DNA of 64,000 nucleotides from Marinobacter sp. F4216 (GTDB lineage: Bacteria; Pseudomonadota; Gammaproteobacteria; Pseudomonadales; Oleiphilaceae). The stretch covers positions 62,001-126,000 of the forward strand of contig NZ_JAIOUO010000003.1 in NCBI RefSeq assembly GCF_019931195.1, read 5' to 3'. Numbering within the stretch: the stretch's first letter is position 1; the number at the start of each line of letters is the position of its first letter. A program made the position numbers and the translations under genes. Shown here piece after piece: positions 9,074-17,422 of this stretch. The notes beneath the pieces are model-generated. The model had not been told where the DNA came from and did not search any database. It was given only the letters and a program-made list of their open reading frames with translations.

Positions 9074-10849
9074 ATGGAATTCCTGATCCGGTTCGCGAAA
9101 GACTACGTGAGGCACGCCTCCGCTCTGATGAAACAGTCACAGGAGATGGTCGCCAGGGGACTCAACCCGGCGAAGACGCTCACCCCGGACAATTCGTTTG
9201 TGATGGACGTGACCTCCAGCCTGACCGCAGCCTTTCGCGAAGCCGTCATTGACCCCAGCAAAGTGATGCAGGACAACAGCCAGCTGGCATTTCGCTACTG
9301 GCAACTGACGCAAAATGTCGCTCTGAATCTGCTGCGCCAACCGGTTGATCCGGTGATTGCGCCAGAGCGCAGCGACCATCGTTTTGATGACGAAGCCTGG
9401 ACCCGTAACCCCCTGTATTACGCCATTGCCCAGATGTATCTGGTCAATTCCGAATACCTGGAAAAACTGACAGACGATCTGGACGGCCTGACCGACGACA
9501 ACCGTCGGCAACTCAACTTCATGATGCGGCAGTTCATCAACGCGTTGGCCCCCACCAACTTTTTCATCACCAACCCGGAGGCGGTGCGAAAGTGCCGGGA
9601 GACCTGGGGCCTGAGTGTGGTGAAAGGCCTTGAGAACTTCTATCGGGATATCATGCGAAGCCGGCAGTTGCTGAACGTTTCCATGACCGACGACCAGGCG
9701 TTCGAAGTGGGCACTAACATCGCCACGACACCAGGCGACGTGGTGTATGAGAACCGGCTGTTCCAGTTGATCCAGTATCAGCCGACCACGGAGAAGGTGC
9801 ACCAGACACCCTTGCTGATCGTGCCGCCATTCATCAACAAGTACTACATTCTGGATCTGACGCCCGAGAATTCGCTGGTACGCTGGCTGGTAAGCCAGGG
9901 CCACACGGTATTCATCATGTCCTGGGTAAACCCGGACGAAAGCTATCGGGAAACCACCTTCGAGGACTATGTTCAGGAAGGTGTTCTGGACGCCATGGGC
10001 GCCGTGAAAGCGGCGACCGGAGAGCGCGAACTGAACACCATTGGCTACTGCGTGGGTGGCACCTTGCTGGCCACCGCTCTTGCCCACCTGAAAAAAACCG
10101 GCGACAACCGGGTCAAATCCTCTACCTTCTTCGCCACCCTGCTGGATTTCGAAGACCCGGGCGAAATCGGTGTTTACCTGAACAGCGCGACCGTAAAGGC
10201 GCTGGAGAACTACATTGAAAAGATCGGCTACTACGATGGCCGGTTTATCGCGCTCAGTTTCTCCTCCCTCAAGGAAAACAACCTGATCTGGTCGTACTTC
10301 GTGAACAACTACCTGAAGGGAGAGCCTCCACTGCCCTTCGACCTGCTGTACTGGAATTCCGATTCCACCAACCTCCCCGCAGCCATGTACAAGTACTACC
10401 TGCGGGAAATGTACGTGAATAACAAACTCCGGGAACCCAACGCGCTGACCATTGCGGATACGCCGATTGATCTGTCCAGTATCGACACGCCGGCCATGTT
10501 TATCTCAGCGCAGCAGGATCACATCGCACTCTGGAAATCCACCTATGCCGGCTACCAATTGTTTTCCGGTGAGAAGCGGTTCCTGCTCGGCCAGTCCGGG
10601 CACATTGCAGGCATCGTCAACCCGCCGGAGCCGGGCAAGTACGGTTACTACATGAATGACACCGAGGCGGACACCCCGGAGAACTGGTTTAACGGAACCA
10701 GCCACCACGAAGGCTCCTGGTGGCCAAACTGGCAGGACTGGGTAAGTAAATTCCAGGGCAAGGAAGTGGAGGCGAGAATTCCCGGTGACCAGGAACTGGA
10801 TGTGATTGAATCCGCACCCGGGCGCTATGTGAAAAAGCGCATCTTCTGA
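9074..10849 (+). CDS. phaC: Class I poly(3-hydroxyalkanoate) polymerase
   Basis: A 591-residue polymerase that joins (R)-3-hydroxybutyryl-CoA units into polyester on the granule surface. The lipase-like box is GYCVGGT with catalytic C326; the catalytic aspartate is in the SAQQDHIALWKS segment and the histidine in SGHIAGIVNPP. The N-terminal domain (about 1-200) and length match class I single-subunit enzymes, not the PhaE-dependent class III. The C-terminus has the expected GSWWPNWQDWV. It closes the phaB-phasin-phaC operon and is followed by a strong hairpin. Confidence 0.95.
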   Translation: MEFLIRFAKDYVRHASALMKQSQEMVARGLNPAKTLTPDNSFVMDVTSSLTAAFREAVIDPSKVMQDNSQLAFRYWQLTQNVALNLLRQPVDPVIAPERSDHRFDDEAWTRNPLYYAIAQMYLVNSEYLEKLTDDLDGLTDDNRRQLNFMMRQFINALAPTNFFITNPEAVRKCRETWGLSVVKGLENFYRDIMRSRQLLNVSMTDDQAFEVGTNIATTPGDVVYENRLFQLIQYQPTTEKVHQTPLLIVPPFINKYYILDLTPENSLVRWLVSQGHTVFIMSWVNPDESYRETTFEDYVQEGVLDAMGAVKAATGERELNTIGYCVGGTLLATALAHLKKTGDNRVKSSTFFATLLDFEDPGEIGVYLNSATVKALENYIEKIGYYDGRFIALSFSSLKENNLIWSYFVNNYLKGEPPLPFDLLYWNSDSTNLPAAMYKYYLREMYVNNKLREPNALTIADTPIDLSSIDTPAMFISAQQDHIALWKSTYAGYQLFSGEKRFLLGQSGHIAGIVNPPEPGKYGYYMNDTEADTPENWFNGTSHHEGSWWPNWQDWVSKFQGKEVEARIPGDQELDVIESAPGRYVKKRIF

Positions 10850-10870
10850 CCCGCAATGGATTGTCACAAC

Positions 10871-10908
10871 AGAGCCCGATTCACACATGCGCAGTGAATC
10901 GGGCTCTT
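10871..10908. terminator. Bidirectional terminator between phaC and glxA-like gene
   Basis: A perfect 14-bp stem (AGAGCCCGATTCAC against its complement) with a 9-base loop, followed on the + strand by TTTC. It separates two convergent genes only 63 bases apart. The T-run is short, so efficiency is uncertain. Confidence 0.75.
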
Positions 10909-10912
10909 TCGG

Positions 10913-11929
10913 TCAGGCTCGGGCCTGGATGCCCTCCGACGCCACATAGCCAAAACGTTTTCGATACTGCTCCATCGTGCATCCGGCCGTACGTTTGAAC
11001 AGCCGCCGAAAGGAGCTGGCATCTTCGTAGCCAACCTGCCAGATAATCTGAGACGTCTGTTCGCGACTGGATTCGAGCAGGTGTTTCGCTGCCTCAACCC
11101 GAAGATGCTGCAGATAGTTCAGCGGCGTTTCCCCCGTCGCCTCCTTGAAGCGGCGCTTGAACGTCCGCGCACCCAGTGCAGCGACCTCAGCGACATGGTC
11201 GATCACGACCGGCTCGGCATAATGCTCCTCAAGCCAGTGCTGTGCCTTCACAACCGCCGGATCATTGTGTGCCTTGCTGCCGTAGAAACTCATATAAGGC
11301 GTTTGTTCGATCCGGCGGCCGTCGAGCACCAGCAGCTTGCTGCAGGCCAGTGCAATGGCTGGCGACGCCAGGCGCTCCACCAGGTAGAGGCACAGATCGA
11401 TAAAGGCCGATGCACCACCGGCACACACCACCTGACCGTTATCGACCAGTATCTGTTCCTCTTCCAGCCGTAGATCGGGATAACGCGCTCTGAACACGGG
11501 CGCCACTCGCCAGTGGGTCGTGGCCACCTGACCATCCAGCAAACCCGCTTCTGCCAGAACAAAGCTGCCGGTACAGACACTGGCCAGCAAGGCGCCACGC
11601 TCTGCAGCCCCCCTGAGCCAGGAATTCAACGGGCGGACTGTCTCCAGATAGCTGTCAATCCGGGCTGATGCGCCAATAGCCTCAACTCCCGAGCCAATGA
11701 CGACGACATCCGGCTCGAACGATTCCCGATCCATGGTGGGCACCACCAAAGCACCATTAAAGCCGCGCACTGGCTTGTCATCCAGAGTGACGATCTGGCA
11801 GTCAAACAGAGGGTCACCACCGGCCCGAAAGGATCCATCACAGAAACTCGCGGTGGCAAAAAAATCCATCACGCCATGAATCCCGGACGCATGGCAGCGA
11901 GGCAGTGCAACAACGGCAACTTTCTTCAT
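10913..11929 (-). CDS. GlxA-family transcriptional regulator (DJ-1/PfpI domain plus AraC-type HTH)
   Basis: About 338 residues from the ATG at 11929, chosen because AAAGGA lies 8-9 nt upstream; the ATG at 11935 is too close to that site. The N-terminal DJ-1/PfpI-like domain (about 5-185) contains LASVCTGSFVLAEAGLLDG at the nucleophile elbow and ATTHWR. The C-terminal AraC HTH pair (about 225-330) includes LGARTFKRRFKEATGETP and QVGYEDASSFRRLFKRTAG. Members usually activate amino-acid or quaternary-amine catabolism genes. The divergent alpha/beta hydrolase gene is its most likely target. Confidence 0.85.
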   Translation of the reverse strand: MKKVAVVALPRCHASGIHGVMDFFATASFCDGSFRAGGDPLFDCQIVTLDDKPVRGFNGALVVPTMDRESFEPDVVVIGSGVEAIGASARIDSYLETVRPLNSWLRGAAERGALLASVCTGSFVLAEAGLLDGQVATTHWRVAPVFRARYPDLRLEEEQILVDNGQVVCAGGASAFIDLCLYLVERLASPAIALACSKLLVLDGRRIEQTPYMSFYGSKAHNDPAVVKAQHWLEEHYAEPVVIDHVAEVAALGARTFKRRFKEATGETPLNYLQHLRVEAAKHLLESSREQTSQIIWQVGYEDASSFRRLFKRTAGCTMEQYRKRFGYVASEGIQARA

Positions 11930-11955
11930 GGCCATGTCCTTTTTCGCACCTTATA

Positions 11956-11969
11956 TGTCAAATATGACA
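11956..11969. promoter_or_regulatory. Small inverted repeat in the divergent glxA-like/hydrolase promoter region
   Basis: TGTCA-AATA-TGACA, a perfect 5-bp dyad, lies between the divergent starts at 11929 and 12051. It could be an operator. AraC-type proteins more often bind direct repeats, so the assignment to the adjacent regulator is weak. Confidence 0.25.
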
Positions 11970-12050
11970 CTACTGAATCCCTGCGGCAAGGAATAATCTG
12001 ATTCTGTCATCTCAGACGGCCACACGGCCTAATTGACGGAGGCTACAACC

Positions 12051-12950
12051 ATGACCATTCAAATCAGCAACCAGCCGGACGTGACTACCAGAGCCGCCCG
12101 GCACTCCCCCAAATCACGGGGTTTCCAGCACGACGCGTTGGCCCTCGGGCTTCAGTTGTACGCCAAAATCTCCACGCAGGGCGCGGAGCACCTCATCGAC
12201 AGCATGGCATTTACGCCACATCGCCTGCCGCTGCCCATCCGATACGAGGACCTGTTGGATCAGGCAGACAGCCACACACAGCTGCACCATGGCACCAACA
12301 TCCTGCCCATATACAGCTGGGGAGACGGACCGACAATCCTCGGCGTGCACGGCTGGTCCGGTTCTGGCATCCAATTTGGCGCCTATGTAGAACCGTTGGT
12401 TCAAGCGGGCTACCGCGTTGTGCTGTATGACGCCCCGGCACATGGCCGGGCTCAGGGCGAGCGGACAGACGTGTACGAAATGACCGAGGTATTGACTAAA
12501 GTAGGCCACCATTTTGGCCCTGTTTCAGGCATCATCGCCCACTCGATAGGCTGCCTTGCCACTGGTCGGGCTCTGGCCGATGGCCTGGAGGCTGAGCGAG
12601 TGGTGATGCTTGCGCCACCCGCCACACTTTCCGAGGTTGTGGATCAGTTTGGCGCCCAGATGGGCCTGACAGACAGCGCCCTTGCCAGTCACCGTCGGCG
12701 CATGGAAATGAGATTTGGCGACGATGTGTGGAGCAGGCTGGCACTGGAGGATCTGGCAGCCGACCTGGAACAACCCGGACTGGTGGTTATCGACGAAGAC
12801 GACCAGTCAGTGCCCGCATCCCAGAGTCACAGGGTTCACCAAAACTGGGAGGGGGCCGAACTTCTGAAAACCAACGGGCTGGGCCACAACGATCTGCTAT
12901 GGAACCCGAACGTGGTAGAGGCGGTGACCAGTCACCTGACCAGGCAATGA
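12051..12950 (+). CDS. Alpha/beta hydrolase
   Basis: A 299-residue serine hydrolase starting at the ATG at 12051, with ACGGAGG about 9 nt upstream. Oxyanion strand GVHGWSGSG, nucleophile elbow AHSIG, acid in LVVIDEDDQSVP and histidine in GLGHNDLLW are all present, so it looks active. No signal peptide. Substrate cannot be read from the sequence. It is transcribed divergently from the GlxA-like regulator and ends in a clear rho-independent terminator, so it is a single-gene unit. Confidence 0.8.
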   Translation: MTIQISNQPDVTTRAARHSPKSRGFQHDALALGLQLYAKISTQGAEHLIDSMAFTPHRLPLPIRYEDLLDQADSHTQLHHGTNILPIYSWGDGPTILGVHGWSGSGIQFGAYVEPLVQAGYRVVLYDAPAHGRAQGERTDVYEMTEVLTKVGHHFGPVSGIIAHSIGCLATGRALADGLEAERVVMLAPPATLSEVVDQFGAQMGLTDSALASHRRRMEMRFGDDVWSRLALEDLAADLEQPGLVVIDEDDQSVPASQSHRVHQNWEGAELLKTNGLGHNDLLWNPNVVEAVTSHLTRQ

Positions 12951-12982
12951 CGGCGCAGGCCGGAAACGATCACCAACCCCTT

Positions 12983-13010
12983 GCCGCGGCCAAAAACCGC
13001 GGCTTTTTTT
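12983..13010 (+). terminator. Rho-independent terminator after the alpha/beta hydrolase
   Basis: GCCGCGG and CCGCGGC arms separated by an A-rich loop, directly followed by seven T residues on the + strand. Confidence 0.9.
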
Positions 13011-13013
13011 GTA

Positions 13014-14078
13014 TCAGCCCTTACGCAACTGGCCGCTGTCTATCATCTGCTGGAACATTTCTTCCATAGATTCCTTCATGGAGCGGTAAGACAACCCCAG
13101 TTCACGAACGCCCTTGCTGTTATCTGCTTTCCAGGGTAAATCCACGTTACGGGAAATCATCCGCCGGCTGGTGCCTTTGGTAACCAGCGGGCCAACCAGC
13201 CAGACCAGCCACTTGGGCAGGGCCTTGCGGGGGATTGGATAACGGTCACCGTATTTCTCCAGCAGAGTGCTGGCCAACTCCACCAGATCGGTGTTGTGGC
13301 CCGATACGATATACCGCCCGCAGGCTTCTGGGGTGAAGCCTGCCAGGAAGTGAGCTTCGGCCACATCTCTTACGTCAACGACGCCCAAGCCAAGGCGCGG
13401 TGCCCCCGGCTTGGTAGAGCCATCGCCCATCTGTTTCACGATATTGAAGCTCTCTGAGGTCGCCCGGGGGTTAATGCCCGGACCAATGACCAAAGCAGGG
13501 TTGATGGTGACAAGGTCCCAGCGATCCTGCCCCTCGGCAATACGCCAGGCTTCTTTCTCGGCAACGGTTTTCGAATAGGCGTAGGGCTGGTGGTTCACCG
13601 ACGAGCTGGTGTTCCAGACCGATTCGGTCAGTATTCCTCCAGGCAACGACTGCAAATCCGAGTTATCCCCGAAGATGGCGACAACGCTGCTGGTAACGAT
13701 CACGCGTTTCACACTGTCGACTCGATTCGCTTCCTCCAGCACATTGCGGGTTCCCTGCAGAGCCGGATCCACCAGATCCTTTTGTGGGTCCTTCACATCC
13801 AGGGTAAATGGCGATGCGGTGTGGTACACCAGCTCACAGCCCTGCATGGCTTCCGCGTAGCTGCCCTCTTCCAACAGATCGGCCTTGAAATACCGGATGG
13901 TTCCCGGAGCCTCCTCCGCCAGCTGGTTCAGATACTGGAGTTTGTCCGAAGCACCGGGATCACGCACCGCCGCGTGAACAGTTAAGCCTTCGTCAAGCAG
14001 ACGCTTTACCAGCCAACCGGCCACATAGCCTGTGGCGCCGGTAACCAGGACGGGAGCACTTCGGTCAATCGTTGTCAT
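13014..14078 (-). CDS. NAD(P)-dependent epimerase/dehydratase (dihydroflavonol-reductase-like)
   Basis: About 354 residues from the ATG at 14078, which has AAGGAAC about 7 nt upstream; the longer open frame to 14156 lacks one. Extended SDR fold: nucleotide-binding TGATGYVAG at the N-terminus, AAVRDP after the second strand, the YHTASPF segment, and the catalytic tyrosine/lysine in QPYAYSKTVAEKEAW. The closest known group is dihydroflavonol 4-reductase and methylglyoxal/aldehyde reductase-like enzymes, which reduce ketones or aldehydes with NADPH. Its natural substrate is unknown. It stands alone between a terminator and an AraC-type regulator gene. Confidence 0.8.
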   Translation of the reverse strand: MTTIDRSAPVLVTGATGYVAGWLVKRLLDEGLTVHAAVRDPGASDKLQYLNQLAEEAPGTIRYFKADLLEEGSYAEAMQGCELVYHTASPFTLDVKDPQKDLVDPALQGTRNVLEEANRVDSVKRVIVTSSVVAIFGDNSDLQSLPGGILTESVWNTSSSVNHQPYAYSKTVAEKEAWRIAEGQDRWDLVTINPALVIGPGINPRATSESFNIVKQMGDGSTKPGAPRLGLGVVDVRDVAEAHFLAGFTPEACGRYIVSGHNTDLVELASTLLEKYGDRYPIPRKALPKWLVWLVGPLVTKGTSRRMISRNVDLPWKADNSKGVRELGLSYRSMKESMEEMFQQMIDSGQLRKG

Positions 14079-14185
14079 TCTTGTGTTCCTTTCATAGACG
14101 TTGAGCAAATGATTGCAGTGTACCGGATGCAGCGACAGAAAATCCCTTCGGGTCACCGTTTTAACATTCTGCCACCCTGCCCTTT

Positions 14186-15004
14186 TTACTCAGCAATCGC
14201 CTGACCGGTTGCCCTGTTCAGAGCATTCGGAACCACCATTCGGGTGTTGACCAGTGCACCGAGAACGTCCGACGGGCGAAGCCCGAGTGTCGTCCGAAAC
14301 GTGTGAGAGAAATGAGCGGAGTCAGTAAATCCGGCCTGGATTGCCGCCTCGGTGAGAGAACAACCGCCAGCGACATTGATGGCCGTGACAAATAACCGAT
14401 GCCACTGACGATACCGCCGAATCGGTACCCCAACCTGTTGACGGAACAGCTGCACCAAGCGGGGCACCGACAGGTTAACGGCCTGGGCAAGCTCCTCCAC
14501 CGACCGATTTTCAGCGACGGATTCACGAATCAAGTCGACGACGATGGCCACACGGGAATCCACTTCCGGATAGTTCTCATCCTTGAGGTTGATCACAGAC
14601 TCAAGTCGTTGATAACTAATGACCTCATCCGGTTCCTCCTCCAGCATGCGGATCAGAAGCTCGCGAAGCTGCCGCTCCCTGCGGAAACCACAATAGTAGC
14701 CCGACTGGCATGCCGTCATCTGCGGTAACAAAAGGCCATAATCCTGACCCAGCGCATCCAGGTAGCAGGTACCAACCCGACCATCCCCCGGGTCTATATC
14801 GGCTGTTTCGCCGGGGCGAAGAAGCAGGCTGGTGCACTCAACCACAGACGCCATATCGGGTTTACTGATACGAAAGGGACTATCAAGGCTGACCATCAGG
14901 GACGCGGACGCCTGACTGAACTGAACCGGCTGTTCCAGCCGCCCAACATGGACTGTTCGGCGGGGCCAGAGATACAACACAGCTTTTGGTACTGTTTTTT
15001 CCAC
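14186..15004 (-). CDS. AraC family transcriptional regulator
   Basis: 272 residues with a GTG start at 15004; no convincing ribosome site is visible there. The N-terminal half is a poorly conserved cupin-like sensor domain. The C-terminal AraC/XylS DNA-binding domain (about 165-262) shows LAQAVNLSVPRLVQLFRQQVGVPIRRYRQW in its first helix-turn-helix and LTEAAIQAGFTDSAHFSHTFR in the second. It is divergent from the lipase operon, 352 bases away, so control of lipA-lif is possible but not shown. Confidence 0.85.
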   Translation of the reverse strand: MEKTVPKAVLYLWPRRTVHVGRLEQPVQFSQASASLMVSLDSPFRISKPDMASVVECTSLLLRPGETADIDPGDGRVGTCYLDALGQDYGLLLPQMTACQSGYYCGFRRERQLRELLIRMLEEEPDEVISYQRLESVINLKDENYPEVDSRVAIVVDLIRESVAENRSVEELAQAVNLSVPRLVQLFRQQVGVPIRRYRQWHRLFVTAINVAGGCSLTEAAIQAGFTDSAHFSHTFRTTLGLRPSDVLGALVNTRMVVPNALNRATGQAIAE

Positions 15005-15356
15005 GGAGCGCCCCGGTCATACAAAACCCGGATCACGCCAAGAAGTGGAGCATCAGGTGGCGGTATGTCCAGACCTGGACAGCGGCCGGGCATTTTTGTT
15101 GTTTTGATCAGGGTGATCGATTCTACGGAAAGATGGCCTGATCGCCACCTGCCACCAAGGCCATTTCGTGTCCCGGAGCGCGTTTTGGGACAAAGGTATC
15201 AATTCTTACAAGTCCCCGGAAAAGACCTCCCCTAAGGTATGGCCTGAAGATGGATTCTGGGCCTTCCCAACCCCGCTGTAGCCATCCTGCATTAATAAGA
15301 ACAATCGCAGTAAGTTGCATCAGCAGCCATAACAACATCAATAACAAGGGAAAGAT
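15005..15356. other. Divergent regulatory region, AraC regulator / lipase
   Basis: No gene is seen in these 352 bases. The region contains closely spaced copies of TGATC (TGATCAgggTGATC near 15106-15118) that could be regulator half-sites. The leader just before the lipase holds the ribosome site AAGGGAAAG. Nothing more specific can be supported. Confidence 0.4.
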
Positions 15357-16319
15357 ATGAGAACGCTCTTCGTCGCGGCCCTGGCGGCCGTCTGTCTCTG
15401 TACCACCGTGCCGGCGCAGGCCGGTTTCTTCAGTTCATGGTTCGACCGGAACGAGGCGAAAACCAAGCACCCCATCGTTCTGATCCCCGGTATTTTCGCT
15501 TTCGACACCATTGCCGGTATTGATTACTGGTATCGGATTCCCGCCGTTCTTGAATCCGAAGGTGCCACGGTATTCGTGCCCAAGGTTAACGCCTTCGACA
15601 GTTCCGCCATGCGGGGTGAAAGCCTGATTGAACAGCTTGACGAAATCCGTGCGGCATCGGGCGGACGCATCAGCAAGTTCAACCTGATAGGCCACAGTCA
15701 GGGCGGCGTGACTGCACGTTATGTGATGAATGTGAGGCCGGATCTGGTTGCCTCAGTAACCACTCTGCACTCCCCCCACAAGGGCTCTCCCGTTGCTGAC
15801 CTGGTCACCGGTGTCGTGCCCGAGAGCACCCTCCGCGGTGTGGCGTTTGAGGTGTTTGCCAATGCGGTGGGGGACCTCGTCAATCTGTTGTCCAACAACA
15901 AACGGGACGACTCAGACATCTACGCCATGCTGGGCGAATTCAACAAGGCAGGGTCGGCTGCATTCAACCGCCAATTCCCCGCCGGTGTTCCCACCACCGA
16001 ATGCGGCGAAGGCCCCTCCCGAGTCACGATCAATGGTCGGACCATCCGCCTGTATTCATGGAGCGGAACCTCGCCGTTCACCACCGGAATTGACCTGTCC
16101 GATGCACTGTTCACCACCACCAGCCTGGCGGTTCCCGGACCCAGTGACGGCATTACTCCCCGATGCTCAAGCCACTTCGGTAAGGTCATCAAGGACAATT
16201 ACCGCATGAACCATATCGACGTGAACAACCACCTGTTTGGTATCGTGCCCCTGTTTGAAACGCGCCCTGAAGCACTGTTCAAAAATCACGCAAAACGACT
16301 CAAGAAAGCCGGTCTTTAA
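15357..16319 (+). CDS. lipA: Secreted triacylglycerol lipase (Pseudomonas lipase family I)
   Basis: 320 residues. A signal peptide of about 22-23 residues ends in VPAQA, consistent with Sec export and type II secretion. The mature protein starts the lipase fold with HPIVLIPGIFAF, has the nucleophile elbow GHSQGG with S114, and a TLHSPHKGSPVAD segment typical of family I.1/I.2 lipases. Two cysteines in the C-terminal half (TTECGEG and TPRCSSH) could form the conserved disulfide. These lipases need a dedicated membrane-anchored foldase, which is encoded by the next gene. Confidence 0.92.
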   Translation: MRTLFVAALAAVCLCTTVPAQAGFFSSWFDRNEAKTKHPIVLIPGIFAFDTIAGIDYWYRIPAVLESEGATVFVPKVNAFDSSAMRGESLIEQLDEIRAASGGRISKFNLIGHSQGGVTARYVMNVRPDLVASVTTLHSPHKGSPVADLVTGVVPESTLRGVAFEVFANAVGDLVNLLSNNKRDDSDIYAMLGEFNKAGSAAFNRQFPAGVPTTECGEGPSRVTINGRTIRLYSWSGTSPFTTGIDLSDALFTTTSLAVPGPSDGITPRCSSHFGKVIKDNYRMNHIDVNNHLFGIVPLFETRPEALFKNHAKRLKKAGL

Positions 16320-16328
16320 GGTTATTGA

Positions 16329-16357
16329 CCCCGTGCGTTCGTTCAGAACGCGCGGGG
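16329..16357 (+). repeat. Strong RNA hairpin between lipase and foldase genes
   Basis: A 12-bp stem with one G-U pair (CCCCGTGCGTTC with GAACGCGCGGGG) and a 5-base loop. It is not followed by a T-run, so it is more likely a stability or attenuation element than a terminator. Confidence 0.6.
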
Positions 16358-16370
16358 CAGAGGTTTAACC

Positions 16371-17396
16371 ATGAACAAACAGATTGCTCCGCTCGTATCG
16401 CTGTTTGCCCTGACCCTGTTCATTGTCGGCTGGCTGGCCCTGCCGACAGCCACAGCGGACAATGAGCTGACAAACCCCGAACAGCAAAGCCCTGAAGGGC
16501 ACGACACCGTGTCCACGGCCCCGATTGCTGCGCCAGAAATACCTTCTCGGGAGCCGACTTCATTACCGGCCGAATTGGCAGAAACCCTGAGTTTCGTCAA
16601 CCTGGTCGTTGATAGTGATGGCAACCTGGTACCCAACCCGGATGTTCGACAGGTTTTCGACATGTACCTGTCCGCTTTGAGCGAGCACCCCCAAGAACAA
16701 GTGCTGGGTTGGCTGGAGCAGGCACTGTCCACTCAATTGGCAGGCAATGGGCGAGCGCTGGAGCAGGCTCGCGACCTGCTGGATCGATATATTCAATATC
16801 GGCTTGCCGTCGGTGAACTGGCTGAAAACAGTCAGCCGTCGCTGACTCAGGCAGGCTTTAACCTGGAAGTCCTGCGTTACCGGCAACAACAGCTTCTGGC
16901 ATTGAGAAACAACCACTTTGAGCCGGCTGAATCCGAGGCATTCTTCAAGCTGGAAGAAGTCCAGGACCAATACACGCTCGAATACCTGTCGGTTTCCCAA
17001 AACGAGAGCCTCAGTCATGAAGCAAAACAGCAAGCACTCGCTGCTCTCGATCAAACATTACCGGAAGAAATACGGGAACTCCGCCAGCGCACCACCAGGC
17101 ATGCAGAAGTGTACGAGCAGGTGAAATCACTGCGACAGGAAGGAGCGAGCGCGGCAGAAGTCTATCAGGCACGGGCACAGGCGCTGGGTGATGACGCCGC
17201 TGCCAACCTGGCGGAACTGGATAAGCAACGAGCAGACTGGAAAAGACGCTTGCAAGAATTCTCCGAAGAAAAGGCACAAATCCTGAATCGGGGACTGCCG
17301 GAAAAAGCTGAGGCGAGAGCCATCGCCCAGATTATCGAGCGAGACTTTTCCAGCACTGAACGACTTCGTATCCAGGCACTGGCTCCCGAGCTGTAG
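16371..17396 (+). CDS. lif: Lipase-specific foldase (lipase chaperone)
   Basis: 341 residues with one N-terminal membrane anchor (about 5-26), a proline/glutamate-rich linker (about 30-65) and a long all-helical periplasmic body. This is the Lif architecture: membrane-tethered steric chaperone that folds the lipase before export through the type II machinery. The body contains the expected FVNLVVDSDGNLVPNPDVRQVFDMYLSA, which corresponds to the conserved RxxFDY-like region (here RQVFDMY), and many Q/E/L-rich helices. It lies 51 bases after the lipase stop, on the same strand. Confidence 0.9.
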   Translation: MNKQIAPLVSLFALTLFIVGWLALPTATADNELTNPEQQSPEGHDTVSTAPIAAPEIPSREPTSLPAELAETLSFVNLVVDSDGNLVPNPDVRQVFDMYLSALSEHPQEQVLGWLEQALSTQLAGNGRALEQARDLLDRYIQYRLAVGELAENSQPSLTQAGFNLEVLRYRQQQLLALRNNHFEPAESEAFFKLEEVQDQYTLEYLSVSQNESLSHEAKQQALAALDQTLPEEIRELRQRTTRHAEVYEQVKSLRQEGASAAEVYQARAQALGDDAAANLAELDKQRADWKRRLQEFSEEKAQILNRGLPEKAEARAIAQIIERDFSSTERLRIQALAPEL

Positions 17397-17422
17397 CAAA
17401 CGGGCACAGTGCCTCTAATGGT

